A stretch of 64,000 nucleotides of DNA. Origin: Lepidostoma basale. Taxonomy: Eukaryota > Arthropoda > Insecta > Trichoptera > Lepidostomatidae. Positions within the stretch are counted from its first letter, which is position 1. Every line of letters begins with the position of its first letter. Of this stretch, positions 11,668 to 22,937 are shown one piece after another. The stretch lies in the NCBI GenBank assembly GCA_022606425.2, contig JAHDVF020000211.1, forward strand, positions 124,001 to 188,000, in the 5' to 3' direction. The notes below the pieces were generated by a model. It was not told the origin of the DNA, searched no databases, and saw only the letters and a program-made list of their open reading frames with translations. The translations under genes and the position numbers were made by a program.

Positions 11668-11817
11668 AGATGATATCCACATTGATGATGCCATTGAATC
11701 CATCACGATCAAACGTCTTCTCTCCTCTCAACTTGTCTAGATCAGCCAAAACGTTGTATACACATCTTGCGGTGTCTTCGTTTTCCCAGCAGTCACACGA
11801 GTAAAAATCACATAACT
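11668..11817 (-). CDS. Single internal exon of an unrecognised protein
   Basis: The open stretch has a good acceptor (TTTTTTTCAG just before it) and a consensus donor (GTAAGT just after it). It starts with two bases of a split codon and ends with one. Its 49 complete codons read without stop and include 'LCDFYSCDCWENEDTARC' and 'LRGEKTFDRDGFNG'. Four cysteines are spaced C-x4-C-x-C-x8-C, followed by a charged stretch. Base composition is richer in G+C than the surroundings, and the codons look host-like, not transposon-like. I do not recognise the family. It is likely an internal exon of a secreted or extracellular protein on the strand opposite to the chitin-binding gene. Partner exons were not found in the window: flanking DNA is transposon debris, and the introns may be long. 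Confidence 0.6.
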
Positions 11818-11874
11818 CTGAAAAAAATTATCAGTTATATTGTTTAACGGAATTTAAAGTAACTATCTTTGAAT

Positions 11875-12438
11875 TGAAACATCAAACATCATCGCAAACA
11901 AAAACCTATCCAAAAAAGCTAGAATGGCAGTGCACAATGGTGTTCTTCTACCGACCCTTGTGTATGGAAGCGAAGCATGAAACTGGCAAAAGAAGGATGA
12001 AAGTAGAATAAATGCAGTAGAAATGAGATCTCTTAGACGAATGTGTGGATATTCTGTGTATGATAGAGTGTCGAATGAAAATATAAGAAGTGAATACGGT
12101 GCCAATGATGGTGTCATGGACAAAATAATGAAAGGATCATTAAGATGGTTTGGACATATGGAAAGAATGAATGAAGAAAGAATGGTAAAAATTATATGTT
12201 AACGATGTAAATGGAACCAGAAATAGAGGAAGACCGAGGAAAACGTGGCACGATCAAATAAATCAAATATTGAATGTCGGCCATATGAGGAGTCAGAGAA
12301 ATCGACGCGCGTGCATGACACGATGTATGAATGTTGAGGAAGCGAGAGAAATATGTCAGGAAAGAAAGGTGTGGCAGTCCATTCTTTCTGCCTACCCCTT
12401 CGGGGAGACGGCGTGATGGTTAGTTAGTTAGTTAGTAT
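11875..12438 (+). mobile_element. LINE-A 3' fragment with (TTAG)n tail
   Basis: Starts in 'IANKNLSKKARMAVHNGV' (one stop at the 'EAW' position), passes through 'RSLRRMCGYSVYDRVSNEN' with few lesions, and ends GTGATGGTTAGTTAGTTAGT. This is among the longest and best-preserved LINE-A copies here. Confidence 0.8.
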
Positions 12439-12556
12439 CTTTGAATTATTTTTTTTTTTCACATTTAGACACAATGAATTAGACTTTTAGAGATGTTTCA
12501 ATTCTTGTGAAGAACGATGTAATGTAAAGCAACCTGAAAAACAAATATTTATAATA

Positions 12557-12915
12557 ATGGTAAATATATATAGAAATTACGACAAGGACTCCCTTAAAGG
12601 AAATCTACAAAAAACTAACATCGGTTGTACTTGCTGGGAAAAGACTGCAGAAGACAGACCTAGGTGGGAAACAACAGTTCATAAAGACACGCAGGACTTT
12701 GAAGCACAGCGCAGAGAAGCGTTGCAGAGAGGTGGAAGAAGGAGAGACCATTGGCAGAGGGTGACGGCTCCACTGCCAGCGCATTCCCATGCCCCAGATG
12801 CCCCAGAATGTGTGGGTCCAAGATCGGGCTCTTCTTAAGTCACATGTGGATTCACAACTGTGCAGGACAGTCTTCCTCGGACACGAGGGACAGCCGATGA
12901 TGATGATGATTGATA
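12557..12915 (+). mobile_element. LINE C-terminal fragment with zinc-finger-like end
   Basis: The plus-strand frame reads 'GCTCWEKTAEDRPRWETTV' and 'EAQRREALQRGGRRRDHW'. After a frame change it reads a CxxC...H-x3-H-like 'CPRMCGSKIGLL' stretch. This is the usual C-terminus of one group of insect LINE reverse transcriptases. The tail is a (GAT)n run at 12896-12911. Confidence 0.6.
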
Positions 12916-12967
12916 CAGAAATGCATTTATAGAATTAATGTTGTTATTTGAAATTTCATGATGGAAT

Positions 12968-13010
12968 ATGGCAGCGAGCTGCCGAAACCGGTCGAAGCTA
13001 CAAACATTAG
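12968..13010 (+). ncRNA. Hammerhead-like motif, family H3, degenerate
   Basis: 'GAGCTGCCGAAACCGGTCG': GAAA, helix III C-CG-G and TC are intact, but the CTGANGA box is not recognisable. Related copies: 18538-18575 and 24370-24425. Confidence 0.3.
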
Positions 13011-13221
13011 TGGATTTTAACTAAATATTTATTTTAAAAAGTTTTTTTTTTCTGTTTTTATTTATTTATTAAATATCTCAGTGCGAATGCTTTGAATTCA
13101 GAAATGGGTCTTTGTTCGAATATAACTATATTAAAAATAAATCATAACGTTAACTTATATTATTTATACTAGTTTAGATGTTACATATTCATTACTAGAC
13201 TACTTACCCCCTTTTTCTGTA

Positions 13222-13550
13222 GGCAATGGAAGCGTATATGAGTCTCTCCACAGCAAGCAATTCACTATATTGTCTGATATTTCTCAGCAATGATATTCTT
13301 CTCCGTCCCGCGCCTTTTCTCCAATCAATCTTCTCCTCAATTTCTCTAATCAATCTCCCAAAAGCACTATTTGATATTTCAGGTTACGCATTACATGTCA
13401 TATTTATGCAGTTTTTCTTATTTTTATTGAAGTGAGCAACTGACAATCCTTTCTTATGCGTTTCAGCATTTCTTCATTAACTTTAGCCGTCCATGGTATT
13501 TTTAGCAATCTCCTGTACGTCCACATTACAAAATCTATATTTTACACTAT
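13222..13550 (-). mobile_element. RTE-like LINE fragment
   Basis: Minus-strand frames give 'TYRRLLKIPWTAKVNEEML' and, after frameshifts, an R-rich stretch that in intact relatives is the GRRR region, then 'YASTAYRKR'-like residues. Decayed. Confidence 0.5.
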
Positions 13551-13964
13551 TTAATGCATGTTGTATGTTGATTTAATGTAAATACTGGATCATTGGTGAT
13601 AAAATACTCCCGTTAGTTACTCAAGTTACTCTCCGTGACTGTTAAATATGAACTGACAAATGTCAACAAAATCAAAATGGCGGCCAAACAAAATATGCAT
13701 GGAACATAATAATTTGAATCTAATACGTACTAAATCTAGAGCCGGTATAGAGTTGTCAGATCAATGAATGTTGGTTATTTATTTATTTATTTATTATAGA
13801 CGGAATAAATTATAATCCATGCATAGTCCAATACATTTTTTTACGATACAGACAAATAATTGAAATCTAAGAACATTTTAAGAATAACGGTAAAATATAA
13901 GCCCAAGATTGAATTAAGATTGAATTATTGTTTCTTTAACAATAATGAAAAACTCCTTATTAAA

Positions 13965-14165
13965 TAATTAATACGAATGAAATGGTCAGTTTTCTAGAAG
14001 TTTTATTATATTTAATGAAAATGACATGTTTCGCCCTTCTAAGGCGTTATCAATTTTGAAAATGTTTTAGAAAGGCGAAAAGTGTCATTCCCATAAAATA
14101 TACGAGTAATTAAACTTCTAGAAAACTGACCTTTTCATTCATATTAATTATTGAATAAGGAATGT
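13965..14165. repeat. Palindromic MITE, family P
   Basis: Two inverted arms: 'CAGTTTTCTAGAAGTTTTAT' at left and its complement at right. The centre 'TTAGAAAGGCGAAAAGTGTC' is a decayed P core. Confidence 0.75.
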
Positions 14166-14363
14166 TATCACTATAAGAATACCGTTATTTATGTAAATTA
14201 TTAAAGTTGTTGGACACTGTTATACATATTACTACTTACTTCTTATTACTTCTACGATTAACTAGTCGTGAACTATTCAGTAGGCTCTCCAGTTCAGAAT
14301 AGGAATAGTCTATTATGTGCATAGGTATATGTTTATTGTATTCTAGAAATGGTAGATACTCAC

Positions 14364-14610
14364 CACTGGCGGTACTCCCATAGAAGCCCAAAAGCCCGGC
14401 TTGCGTAAGAAATTTTGAATCAAAACCCCCAAATCTAAGATATCGTGCCCCCGCATAAGCCAACAATCCACCATAACACCTTCCAACAATGTTCCCATTC
14501 CGTAAGAGGAATAGCCACAATAGTTGAACCTCTGTAACCCAGAAGATTTTTTGATTCAAAATTTCTTATGCAAGCCAGGCTTCTGGGCTTCTATGGGAGT
14601 ACCGCTACTG
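14364..14610. mobile_element. hAT-type MITE with 8-bp target duplication
   Basis: Inverted ends CA(C/G)T(G/A)GCGGTACTCCCATAG, extending ~50 bp inward. An exact 8-bp duplication ATACTCAC flanks both sides (14356-14363, 14611-14618). The length is 247 bp and it has no transposase. A sister copy with its own duplication lies at 59688-59936. Confidence 0.9.
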
Positions 14611-14839
14611 ATACTCACCTATGTTTTGTGATATCCATTTGTTGTGAAAGCTAATCAATTAGGATTGCAATAGGGATAGCCCCGGATTTTCCGTGTTGTC
14701 ATCAGAAGGTAATAAATAATTAGAATGAAACAGGGCCGAATTGTCAATTTTTCGTTTATTATTTTCAAAACAATTAATATACATATAAAAAATAAACACT
14801 CTGTATATTAATTACGGAATTGTAATTAATTAAACTTGC

Positions 14840-14935
14840 CGCTAATTAGTTTCGCCTGTACCCAAGCTTCATTAGGGCAAATATACAAAAAAGTTTAAAA
14901 AAAATTGATACAGGCGAAACTAGTCGTCATCATGT
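14840..14935. ncRNA. Hammerhead-like motif pair, family H4
   Basis: Minus strand, 14840-14880: CTAATGA, extra A, GCTTG/CAGGC helix with GGTA loop, then GAAAC. Plus strand, 14921-14935: the 3' half CAGGC-GAAA-CTAG-TC. The two lie in inverted orientation, as in other palindromic elements here. Confidence 0.35.
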
Positions 14936-15449
14936 ATATATATAAGTCCGTGGTCATAAAAAGTGCTTATTTTAATATTATTGTGTTCCACTGAGGGAAT
15001 AACTCTGTATGAGACAAAAAATAATTAAAAACTTATAATCCAAAACATCTTACAAAAATGATTTAAAGTAATGATCATTTTATTTACACATATCATAAGT
15101 ATCACAATATTTGAAAGAAAAGATAAACAAATATATTATTATTTTGTTATTTGAAATTTCATAGTAGAAGTTCATTGTAAATAATGAAAATAAAAATATA
15201 TGTATATTTTTTTTAATGTATATTTAGTTAAACTCAAATGTTTATGATTCCTACCGGTGTATATTTAGTTAAAATCCACTAATGTTTGTGTCTTCGATTT
15301 TATTATTATTTTATTTTCATTATTTAAAATATAAAAACTTACCCTACCAGAATAATCGTAAAAATAATGGAAGGAAAATATCGTGTTTTATCTATTTAAA
15401 AAAAAATTAAATACACATATCTTATCAAGGGTAAGAGTGTAAAAACATT

Positions 15450-16078
15450 GAAAATAATAATATTCTTTTTTTTCCTATTATCGAAACGTGTATTATTATT
15501 CACAAGCACATGCATTATCCAGGATCACTGCAATCGTATTATAGAATTTCCAATAGAAGGAATCTTGTGGGAACGCAAGAAGACTATTATAATGTACGTA
15601 ATGTGGTATACTTCTCGCTCGGCCCTGCACACCTTGCCTCCATAGCTATAAAGTGCAGCGATTGTCTTTACCGACCGCCAGTAGAGTAGGTCCGTCTCTC
15701 CGGACAAGTTACGTTCCGCCATCTTGCATATTATTTACCGCGCTCGTTACAAAAATACATAATATTTTCGCGCGGCAATCAATCAAGCACCACGCGACTC
15801 GTGTCAACAGACTCCCGCGCTTCTTACTAACAAGATTCCACTCGATAACATCGTAGTATTTTGTTTCGAACGTGGAACGAGTTCAAATATTGATAAATAA
15901 ACACGTGTTGTGCATTCGGGGGTCCAAACTGTTCCAGAAAACTCCTTAAAATGCGTCGTTCTAAGATCAAACTTGATTTACTTTCGATTTTGGCGATGTT
16001 TTGACTGCCGATGGTGCCTTCCTACTCCTCGCCTCGCGTTGATCTGATTGTACTCATACCTGGTGAATCCCACTCGGC
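15450..16078 (+). promoter_or_regulatory. Repeat-free promoter-proximal DNA of the chitin-binding gene
   Basis: The ~600 bp upstream of the TATA box contain none of the window's repeat families and are richer in G+C than the surroundings. A palindromic E-box CACGTG sits at 15902-15907. No ORF of significance is present. A role as proximal promoter is inferred from position only. Confidence 0.5.
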
Positions 16079-16112
16079 TATATAAACAGTAACTTTTTAA
16101 AATTGAACAGTA
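16079..16112 (+). promoter_or_regulatory. TATA box and initiator
   Basis: TATATAAAC at 16079-16087 is followed 30 bases later by ACAGTA (A at 16109), close to the arthropod TCAGT initiator. This spacing is the textbook one. The resulting ~172-base 5'UTR contains no ATG before the coding start at 16281. Confidence 0.7.
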
Positions 16113-16280
16113 CACATTCGAACTTCGAACGTATTGGACACTTGGATTATAAACAAAAGCTTTAATTCGAATTCGGAATATTGTCCTTACAAAATATTTA
16201 AAACGTGAATTGAAAAGAGTTTGTGTCAATAAAATATTTTTAAATAATTTGTATCGAAGTGAATTTTTGACATTTTCGAA

Positions 16281-16338
16281 ATGACACCTGACATGGCCCG
16301 TCAAATGTTATTACTGTTTCTTCACACATCTCTAATTG
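16281..16338 (+). CDS. Multi-CBM14 chitin-binding protein, exon 1 (signal peptide)
   Basis: The first ATG after the predicted start site opens 19 codons plus one base, reading MTPDMARQMLLLFLHTSLI, then the donor GGTAAAT. Joining its final G to exon 2 (GA-TTA-ATC...) gives Gly and continues in frame as 'GLITGSMEVPDC', completing a typical secretory signal: short polar start, Leu-rich core, small residues before the mature protein. Phase, frame and function all agree across 35 kb. That is the evidence for linking the exons; small coding exons in between cannot be excluded. The product should be secreted. Confidence 0.75.
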
Positions 16339-16994
16339 GTAAATATTACCTTTTTTAAATCAATTCTTCATTGTTAATCATTAATCAATAGTTAAATATT
16401 GTTTTAATATAATAGTTAAGTACAAAATTTTTAGATTTTTTGTATAAATCATTATACCAATATAACTGTTTAGTATTTTGTTATTTTGGAATGTAGGTAC
16501 GCGCATCAATTTCCGAACATTTGCAAATACACCGTAAACAATAATTTCATGACCATGAAAATAAAATGAAGTTAATCGAACCAAGTATTTACAAAACATT
16601 TTAAATCCGGGATCACATCATTATATGTACACATTTTAGTGTTTTTAACTGATTCGCAATCTTGGAAAAAACATAAAAAAAGGTTGAAGATGATATACAG
16701 GTGTCCCTGGCCTTTAACAATAAAACAATACAAAAGTATTTTTATAAACATTATCAAATCTAGATATATATGTGTCTAGATTTTTATTATTATTATCTAG
16801 ATCAAATACTACGTCAACTTTTAAACAAATACGCACGAATAGACGACTTTCTATAAACACACAATAACAAATATACATATAGGTATAATTTGATCAAATA
16901 ACATGTAATTAAATGTTGAAAACATATTGTACAAAAGCATAACCAATGATTATTTCGACCCATTTTTTTTAAATATTTTGTGTACTATTTAAAA

Positions 16995-17370
16995 AAAAAT
17001 CATCCTTAAAACTAGCTAACTAACCATCACGCCATCTCCCCGAAAGGATAAGTAGAAAATATGGACTCCCACACTTTTATTTCCTGACATACTCGTCTCG
17101 TTTTCTCAACATTCATACGTCGTGTCATTCACGCAGGTCGATTTCTCCGACTCCTCGCGTGGTCGACAATCAATATTTTATTTATTTGATCGTGCCACGT
17201 TTTCCTTGGTCTTTTTTTATTATACGTTATATATTTTAAGTTACATTTACTTAGTTATCATATACTTTCATTTTACCATTTTTTCTTGATTCAATATTTT
17301 CATATGTCCAAACCATCTTAATGATCCTTTCATTATTTTGTTCATAACACTTTCATTCACACTTTTAATT
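16995..17370 (-). mobile_element. LINE-A 3' fragment, internally decayed
   Basis: Opens with the reversed tail CTAGCTAACTAACCATCACG and carries the CATACGTCGTGTCATTCACG and 'GATCGTGCCACGTTTTCC' blocks. It fades out at the 'CATTATTTTGTTCATAACAC' block near 17350. Confidence 0.75.
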
Positions 17371-17934
17371 TGAATATTATATTTTTTGATAAGGCTTACA
17401 TTTAATCAGCATTCCAAAAATTGGATTACTAATCCTTAGTAGATAAAAAAATATATTTTAAAAATCGTTCAACATTAATTAAGTCACGTTAATTGAAAAT
17501 GTCTTATTTCTTTTAAAAACGTCTTTATTATATTTGGATAACCATAAAGATAAATAAAAATTGGTCCATATTAAAAATCATTTAAAAAAATAATCTTTAC
17601 TTTGATTAAGAACAATGCAAACAGAGAATTTTAAAAAAATATTTGTACGTATATGTTAATTAACGAAAACACTTTGGAAAACAAACAGTTTTTTTTCATG
17701 TTTGAAAGGGGTTTAAATTTTATCATCTAGAGAACGATATGTTTATGTTATTTTTCCAATGCTATTTTCCGAAGTTGTAAAAAATAATAAAGTGAAAATT
17801 GGAAAACGATTATTCAAATTTAAAAAAAAACATAATTATGCACTTCGACATTGTTAACACCTAAAGTTTATTTTTTATATAATCAAATGATTTTACTGAA
17901 ATCTCTTGATGGAAGTTCATTTTAAATAAACTAA

Positions 17935-18443
17935 ATAACTAACCATCACGCCTGAATGGACTGCCACACTTTTCTTTCCTGACATATTTCTCTCGGTTTC
18001 TCAACATTCATACATCGTGTCATACACGCACATCGATTTCTCTGACTCCTCACACGGCCGACATTCAATATTTGATTTATTTGATCGTGCCACGTCTTCC
18101 TCGGTCTTCCTCTATTTATAATTCCATTTACATCGTTAACATATAATTTCTTTACCATCCTTTCTTCATTCATTATTTCCATATGTTCTAACCATATTAA
18201 TGATCCTTTCATTATTTTGTTCATAGCACCATCATTCGCACCGCATTCACTTCTTATATTTTCATTCGACACTCTATCATTCGTCAGATTAATTTTTGAC
18301 ACTCTATCATCTCACACAGAGTATTCACACATTCGTCTAAGAGATCTCATTTCTACTGCATTTATTCTACTTTCATCCTTCTTTTGTCAGTTCCATGCTT
18401 CACTTCCATACATAAGGGTCGGCAGAAGAACACCATTGTGCAT
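17935..18443 (-). mobile_element. LINE-A 3' fragment with tail
   Basis: Minus frames give 'GSLIWLEHMEIMNEERMV', 'INRGRPRKTWHDQINQILN' and 'ACMTRCMNVEKPREICQE'. A small duplication of 'DTLS' type sequence occurs near 18280-18310. The 5' end is lost near 18443, where a palindromic element begins. Confidence 0.75.
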
Positions 18444-18477
18444 TATACATCGTTTTATTTAATTAAAAAATAACTAA

Positions 18478-18620
18478 TTAAAACGATGTTTTTAAGTACT
18501 TCAACTTTTGTCTTTATTTCCACCAGTTTATCGATGCCAGCGAGCCTGCCGAAACCGGTCGCTGTCGAAATAAAGGCAAAAGTGGAAGTAGTTTAAAAAA
18601 CGTCGTTTTATTTAATTATT
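18478..18620. repeat. Palindromic element with H3 hammerhead-like core
   Basis: The arms 'AAACGATGTTTTTAAGTACT' and its diverged complement ('AGTAGTTTAAAAAACGTCG') enclose the core 'GCCTGCCGAAACCGGTCG' at ~18544-18563. The related half copy at 24330-24490 keeps CTG-T-CGA in place of CTGANGA plus a GCCA/TGGC helix. Confidence 0.55.
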
Positions 18621-18649
18621 ATTTTACGTTTATACAATATATTAATTAA

Positions 18650-18765
18650 AATGGCATTTTTTATTTAGACACGTTGAAAACACAAGTATTTTAATTAAAT
18701 AAATGTGTGGTTGATTTTATTTGAATAGTTGGGTTTTCAACAAGTCTAAATAAAAAATGCCATTT
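18650..18765. repeat. Palindrome, ~35-bp arms
   Basis: AAATGGCATTTTTTATTTAG...CACGTTGAAAAC on the left is complementary to GTTTTCAAC...CTAAATAAAAAATGCCATTT on the right, around a ~45-base AT spacer. Probable small MITE, class unknown. Confidence 0.7.
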
Positions 18766-19365
18766 ATGTATAGGTATAGTTAAAATCCACTAATATCTTA
18801 AAGACTATCTCTTTCTCTCTGTGAAGACACGCACATTATTGGATATTAACTAAATGTTCTGTTTTTTTTAATAACATTTTTTTTTTTTTTCAAATGAACT
18901 TCTATCGTGAAAGTTCAAAAAACGTATAAAAATAATTTATTTTTTTCTATTCAACATGGCTATGATATTATATATATGTTTAGCCCATTTTTTATACGAT
19001 TAACATAAATAATGCGAGTAGGTAAAACTCGGATCATTATAGTGGTGTGTTTAATAACAATTGCATACATCTATCCATTAGTAACCATATAGACACTCGC
19101 GTCACAAACCTGTATTATTAGTTAGAATAGTGAAATTGCAATGTGATTTACTATATTCAACATGTAAAATCATTCATCAATAATAACATACATACTACTA
19201 CTTACCTCTAATACACGGGGTTCCAAAAATATTGTCATTTCTCTAAGAGAGCTTGTATTTTTATAAAAAAAATAACGGAGAAATATTTTACTGTTGGCAG
19301 TAGCCATTGGCGTTTTTAATCAACTGGTCGATTGAATCCAATTACTGTGTAAATTTTTTGAAACT

Positions 19366-19541
19366 ATTATATTGATTCTCATGACATGTGATGTGTAGCT
19401 AATCTATCGCCAATTTATTGTCACGTAAATTATACACCAGATCAAAGACAGTGTGACAATCACACTGCCATCGCCGGGAATCGAACCCGAGACCTTCGGT
19501 ATGGCTGTCAGAGTTCTTGTCACTTTACCACGAAGGTCGTC
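19366..19541 (-). mobile_element. tRNA-derived SINE, tail truncated
   Basis: Reversed B box GGAATCGAACCC and 'CACGAAGGTCG' head; the (ATT)n end is missing. A diverged A box remains. Confidence 0.75.
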
Positions 19542-19589
19542 GGAACATTACAGAAATGCTGTAAAGTGTAAATTATTTTTGGCCCTATA

Positions 19590-19740
19590 TAAATAATTCC
19601 TGATATATTTCTCTTGCTTTCTCAACATTCAGACATCGTGTCATGTATGCACGTAGATTTCTCTGACTCCTCACGTTTTCCTTGGTCTCCCTTAATTTCT
19701 AGTTCCGTTTACGTCGTTCACAAATATTCTTTCTTTGGCG
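19590..19740 (-). mobile_element. LINE-A internal fragment
   Basis: 'CTGATATATTTCTCTTGCTT', 'CAGACATCGTGTCATGTATG' and 'TTTCTAGTTCCGTTTACGTC' match the end of the LINE-A frame. The tail and upstream part are gone. Confidence 0.65.
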
Positions 19741-20369
19741 TTCTCTCTTCTTGTTGTTTGTCACTATACTTAAATTGATATAATGCATTCCTTGGATTGA
19801 GGAAGAAAACAGTTAAATGATAAAGTTTTACTTATATTTTCACCATAACTTTGTTGTAGATGTTTAATGTTTCTTTCTATATACTCATAGTATTAGAGTA
19901 TAAATCAGTGATGAAGGGCTTGTATGTCCAAAATATGTTTTGGTATTTATTTTTATTTTTTAAATAAAGTGAGTGTTGTATACAAATTATGTAAAAAAGA
20001 ATCGAAAAAGTTTGAGTTCTTTATATTTATAGTGCTTTAGTATTTTTTTTAGTAAGTATCAATTATATTTTGATATCTACTTTCCCATCTAAATGATATT
20101 AACGTGCGGTGGTCTGTTTGACACAATGCTTTGCTCCATAAAGTACTGTTCGATCATTTATGTACTCTTATTTAATTCAAGGAATACAATACGTAGAGTA
20201 TTTTTCATTTAAATATAAAAAAATTGAAATGAAAAAAAATATCTTATTCTATTTTTTTATATATTTTATTGTAGTTTGTTTTGCCTAGCTAGGAATTTAT
20301 CATATAGGCTTTAAAAAACATTAATTTATTTTATGATAGTGCCATGTTTGGCCTTGCAAATCATTTGAT

Positions 20370-20460
20370 TATGTCTAAAGGAGGCCAAACATGTCATATT
20401 CATAAAATATAATATAATAAAACTTCCAGAAAACAGAATTTTTATTTAAACTAATTATTT
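20370..20460. repeat. Palindromic MITE, family P, one arm
   Basis: 'AGGCCAAACATGTCATATTC' then 'AAAACTTCCAGAAAACAG': the right arm of the P family. Confidence 0.6.
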
Positions 20461-20461
20461 A

Positions 20462-20605
20462 ATATGGCGACGAGGTTCGCAACCCATCACACCGCGTCTC
20501 CCGCGGGGCGAAAAGAGAAGGATGGAGTGCCGCATCGGTTAAAGTGTGACAGTCCATTCTTTCTGCCTACCCTTTCGGGGAGACGGCGTGATGGTTAGTT
20601 AGTTA
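20462..20605 (+). mobile_element. NA element 3' module with (TTAG) tail
   Basis: 'GAGGTTCGCAACCCATCAC', 'GGATGGAGTGCCGCATCGG', then 'GGGAGACGGCGTGATGGTTA'. Only the 3' ~145 bp are present. Confidence 0.75.
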
Positions 20606-21331
20606 TTTAATATGGAGATTTACACAATTATTCATGAAAAAATTGCCATTCAATAAACACGTGTTCTTATGTTAACATACATAGTTGTAACGTTGATTTT
20701 CAAATATTTAATAACGCTCGAAACAAAAGTGTAATTGATCACAAATTCAAATATAATGTGGAATCATATACAGGTATACGAGTATGTTATCTCTAGAAGA
20801 TATATGTCACTGTTTTCGGTCAACCGTGTTTACTGGGTATAATATAATTGATATTCCCAATTACTAACACGTGGGCACGGGATTTACCAAGTCATATGAC
20901 ATGTACAAAACATGAATAAAATGCTCTGATTAATAGTGGAATTTCAGAGGTAATTTCCAATTCATTTAACAAATTAGTCACTTTAAAATATATCTTCCGA
21001 ATCATAACAACAATCGTGCTACATTTTTTATTAATTTCACATAAAAGTTATTTTACTAACTCAATATAATGGTGTATACTAAGTTAAAAGTCTTTAATTC
21101 ATTTTTATTTCAATATTAACTATTTCATTGTGATGATAGTTGCATATATAAATAAAAATATATATATTCAAATATTGATACATTTATATCATCTTAGAAT
21201 TTGATACGCCGAAAGATAATCATTGTGTAATATACAATATTCAACGTGCGTAAAAAATAACGCGAGTTTTTGTATTTCGCACTGAACGCACGGTCAAGTG
21301 CCATAAATTTGACAATGATTTATGTATTGTA

Positions 21332-21540
21332 ACTAACTAACTAACTAACTAACCATCACGCCGTCTCCCCGAAAGGGTAGGCAGAAAGAATGGACTGTCA
21401 CACTTTTACTGATGCGGCACTCCATCCTTCTCTTTTCGCCCCGCGGGAGACGCGGTGTGATGGGTTGCGAACCTCATCGCCACCAATAGGCATCTCCCGC
21501 GCACACTTCCATCGTCCAACAGCCACAAAATAAATCTAAA
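21332..21540 (-). mobile_element. NA element 3' module, 5'-truncated
   Basis: Reversed tail CTAACTAACTAACTAACC at 21337, module to 'CCACAAAATAAATCTAAAA'. The coding-like end is identical in order to 40571-40770. Confidence 0.75.
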
Positions 21541-21574
21541 ATATATGTATAACTTTGTATTAGGTGTATTATTG

Positions 21575-21640
21575 TATTATATAATAACATTTAATAATGC
21601 CTTAGAAAGGCGAAACATGTCATTCCTAGAAAGCATAATA
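21575..21640. repeat. Palindromic MITE, family P fragment
   Basis: 'TAATGCCTTAGAAAGGCGAA' and 'ACATGTCATTCC': core and right flank only, directly abutting the pseudogene remnant. Confidence 0.55.
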
Positions 21641-21724
21641 AAACAGGAAGGCGCAACGCAGAATGTACAGATATGTACATTTCAGCCTCACAAACAAAAC
21701 ATATTATCAGTCTTATAGTCAATA

Positions 21725-22100
21725 TCACACACAATCTTTATAAAAGTCATCCGAGTCAAGAGAGCTGTCACTGCTACTATACTCACTTTTGATGGCTGCT
21801 TTCCATTTATGGTTCCAAATGTTCTTTCGACGAATAAACATATCGGTATTTTCATAATCGGATACTTCCTCGTCCGACAGATGTGAAGTTGTCAAATTTT
21901 CGAGGATTACTCAGCTTCCATTGAGGACATTCTGGACTGGAGCAATATCCCCTGACCCTGCTTATAATATTCCTCGGGTACTCCAGTAATGTTTTATTCT
22001 GTTGACCAGTGATGATGGGAAACATTTCAGTCCAACTGCCTGCAAGGTCCGAGTGATCAGCTTTTTATTCCGGGACCAGAACATCGGAGTACCCAGCCAT
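21725..22100 (-). pseudogene. Frameshifted coding remnant of unknown origin
   Basis: From an ATG at 22098-22100 the frame reads 'MAGYSDVLVPE', meets TAA (22065-22067), and continues 'GSWTEMFPIITGQQNKTLLE' and 'VRGYCSSPECPQWKLSN'. A frameshift near 21905 leads into 'SHLSDEEVSDYENTDMF', 'KNIWNHKWKAAIKSE' and a Ser/Asp-rich end 'SSLDSDDFYKDCV' with stop TGA at 21725-21727. The two frames meet smoothly, the codons look protein-like, and the C-terminus is acidic. This may be a processed or transposed host gene fragment, or the accessory protein of an unknown transposon. No poly(A) tract or inverted ends were found. Function unrecognised. Confidence 0.5.
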
Positions 22101-22937
22101 TGTATTGTAAATATAATTATTTATTGAAAAATATTTAATAGTAACAAAGTTATCAGCGTTGCTGTAGAGTCTTAAATATATTCTCTCTTTCTCTCTCCAC
22201 GGTCGCATCGATTTTTTGAAAAGCGATTATTGAATTAGTAAAATCAAAGTTGTGCAGTCTATGTAGTATTCGTTAAGCGTACCCGATTTTTTTATTTTGA
22301 TTTTTCACAAAATGGCGACGGTTCATTTTTTTTCCTTTTTATGTATTCAAACAGTCTTAAAAAATAGTAAAAATTAAAATGTTCAAAATTGGCTTTGCTT
22401 AACGACAGATATCGCAAAGACAAGTAAAAGAAATAAAAAAAGTTGAAAATCGGTTGATAATTGCTCGAGTTATTGATGCGACCAGTAAAAAAAATATTTT
22501 TAAGAAAAACGCGTTTAAAGTTTTTAGTCCATTTTTCTTACTATAAAATCGTGTATCTTCTAAACTACGATTATATATACTTACATTAAACTATCGACTC
22601 CTGCACCATATGATGGCACTTCCTCTTTATCTCCAGTGATGACTTTTTTAAAATATTTTATTGACCCTTTCCATGCGATTCTCAGCAGTTTTCACTCGGT
22701 TAGTGTCGCTCTCGGCGCAAGGACAGTCGGTTTACCTACTCTCACTAAAATGACTGTAACTCAGTCAATTTTCGGAATTTTGACCTAAAATTTATACACA
22801 TATTTCCGAAGGTATAAACTTTAAATTATAACAAAAAAATTCACACAATCACAGTGGCTATCCCCCTTAATCTCTTTAATGTTAAGTATTATATAAGTAA
22901 TTGTTGATATTGCAATATGTCCCATGAATACCTTCAC

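Noticed and set aside
12418..12436. Telomere-type repeats (TTAG arrays at many positions)
   Set aside because: The unit is four bases, not the insect TTAGG, and it always follows the same LINE-A/NA 3' end, so it is a retrotransposon tail.
22195..22490. Possible MITE with GGTCGCATC/GATGCGACC ends
   Set aside because: Only 9-10 matching end bases, no duplication and no second copy in the window.
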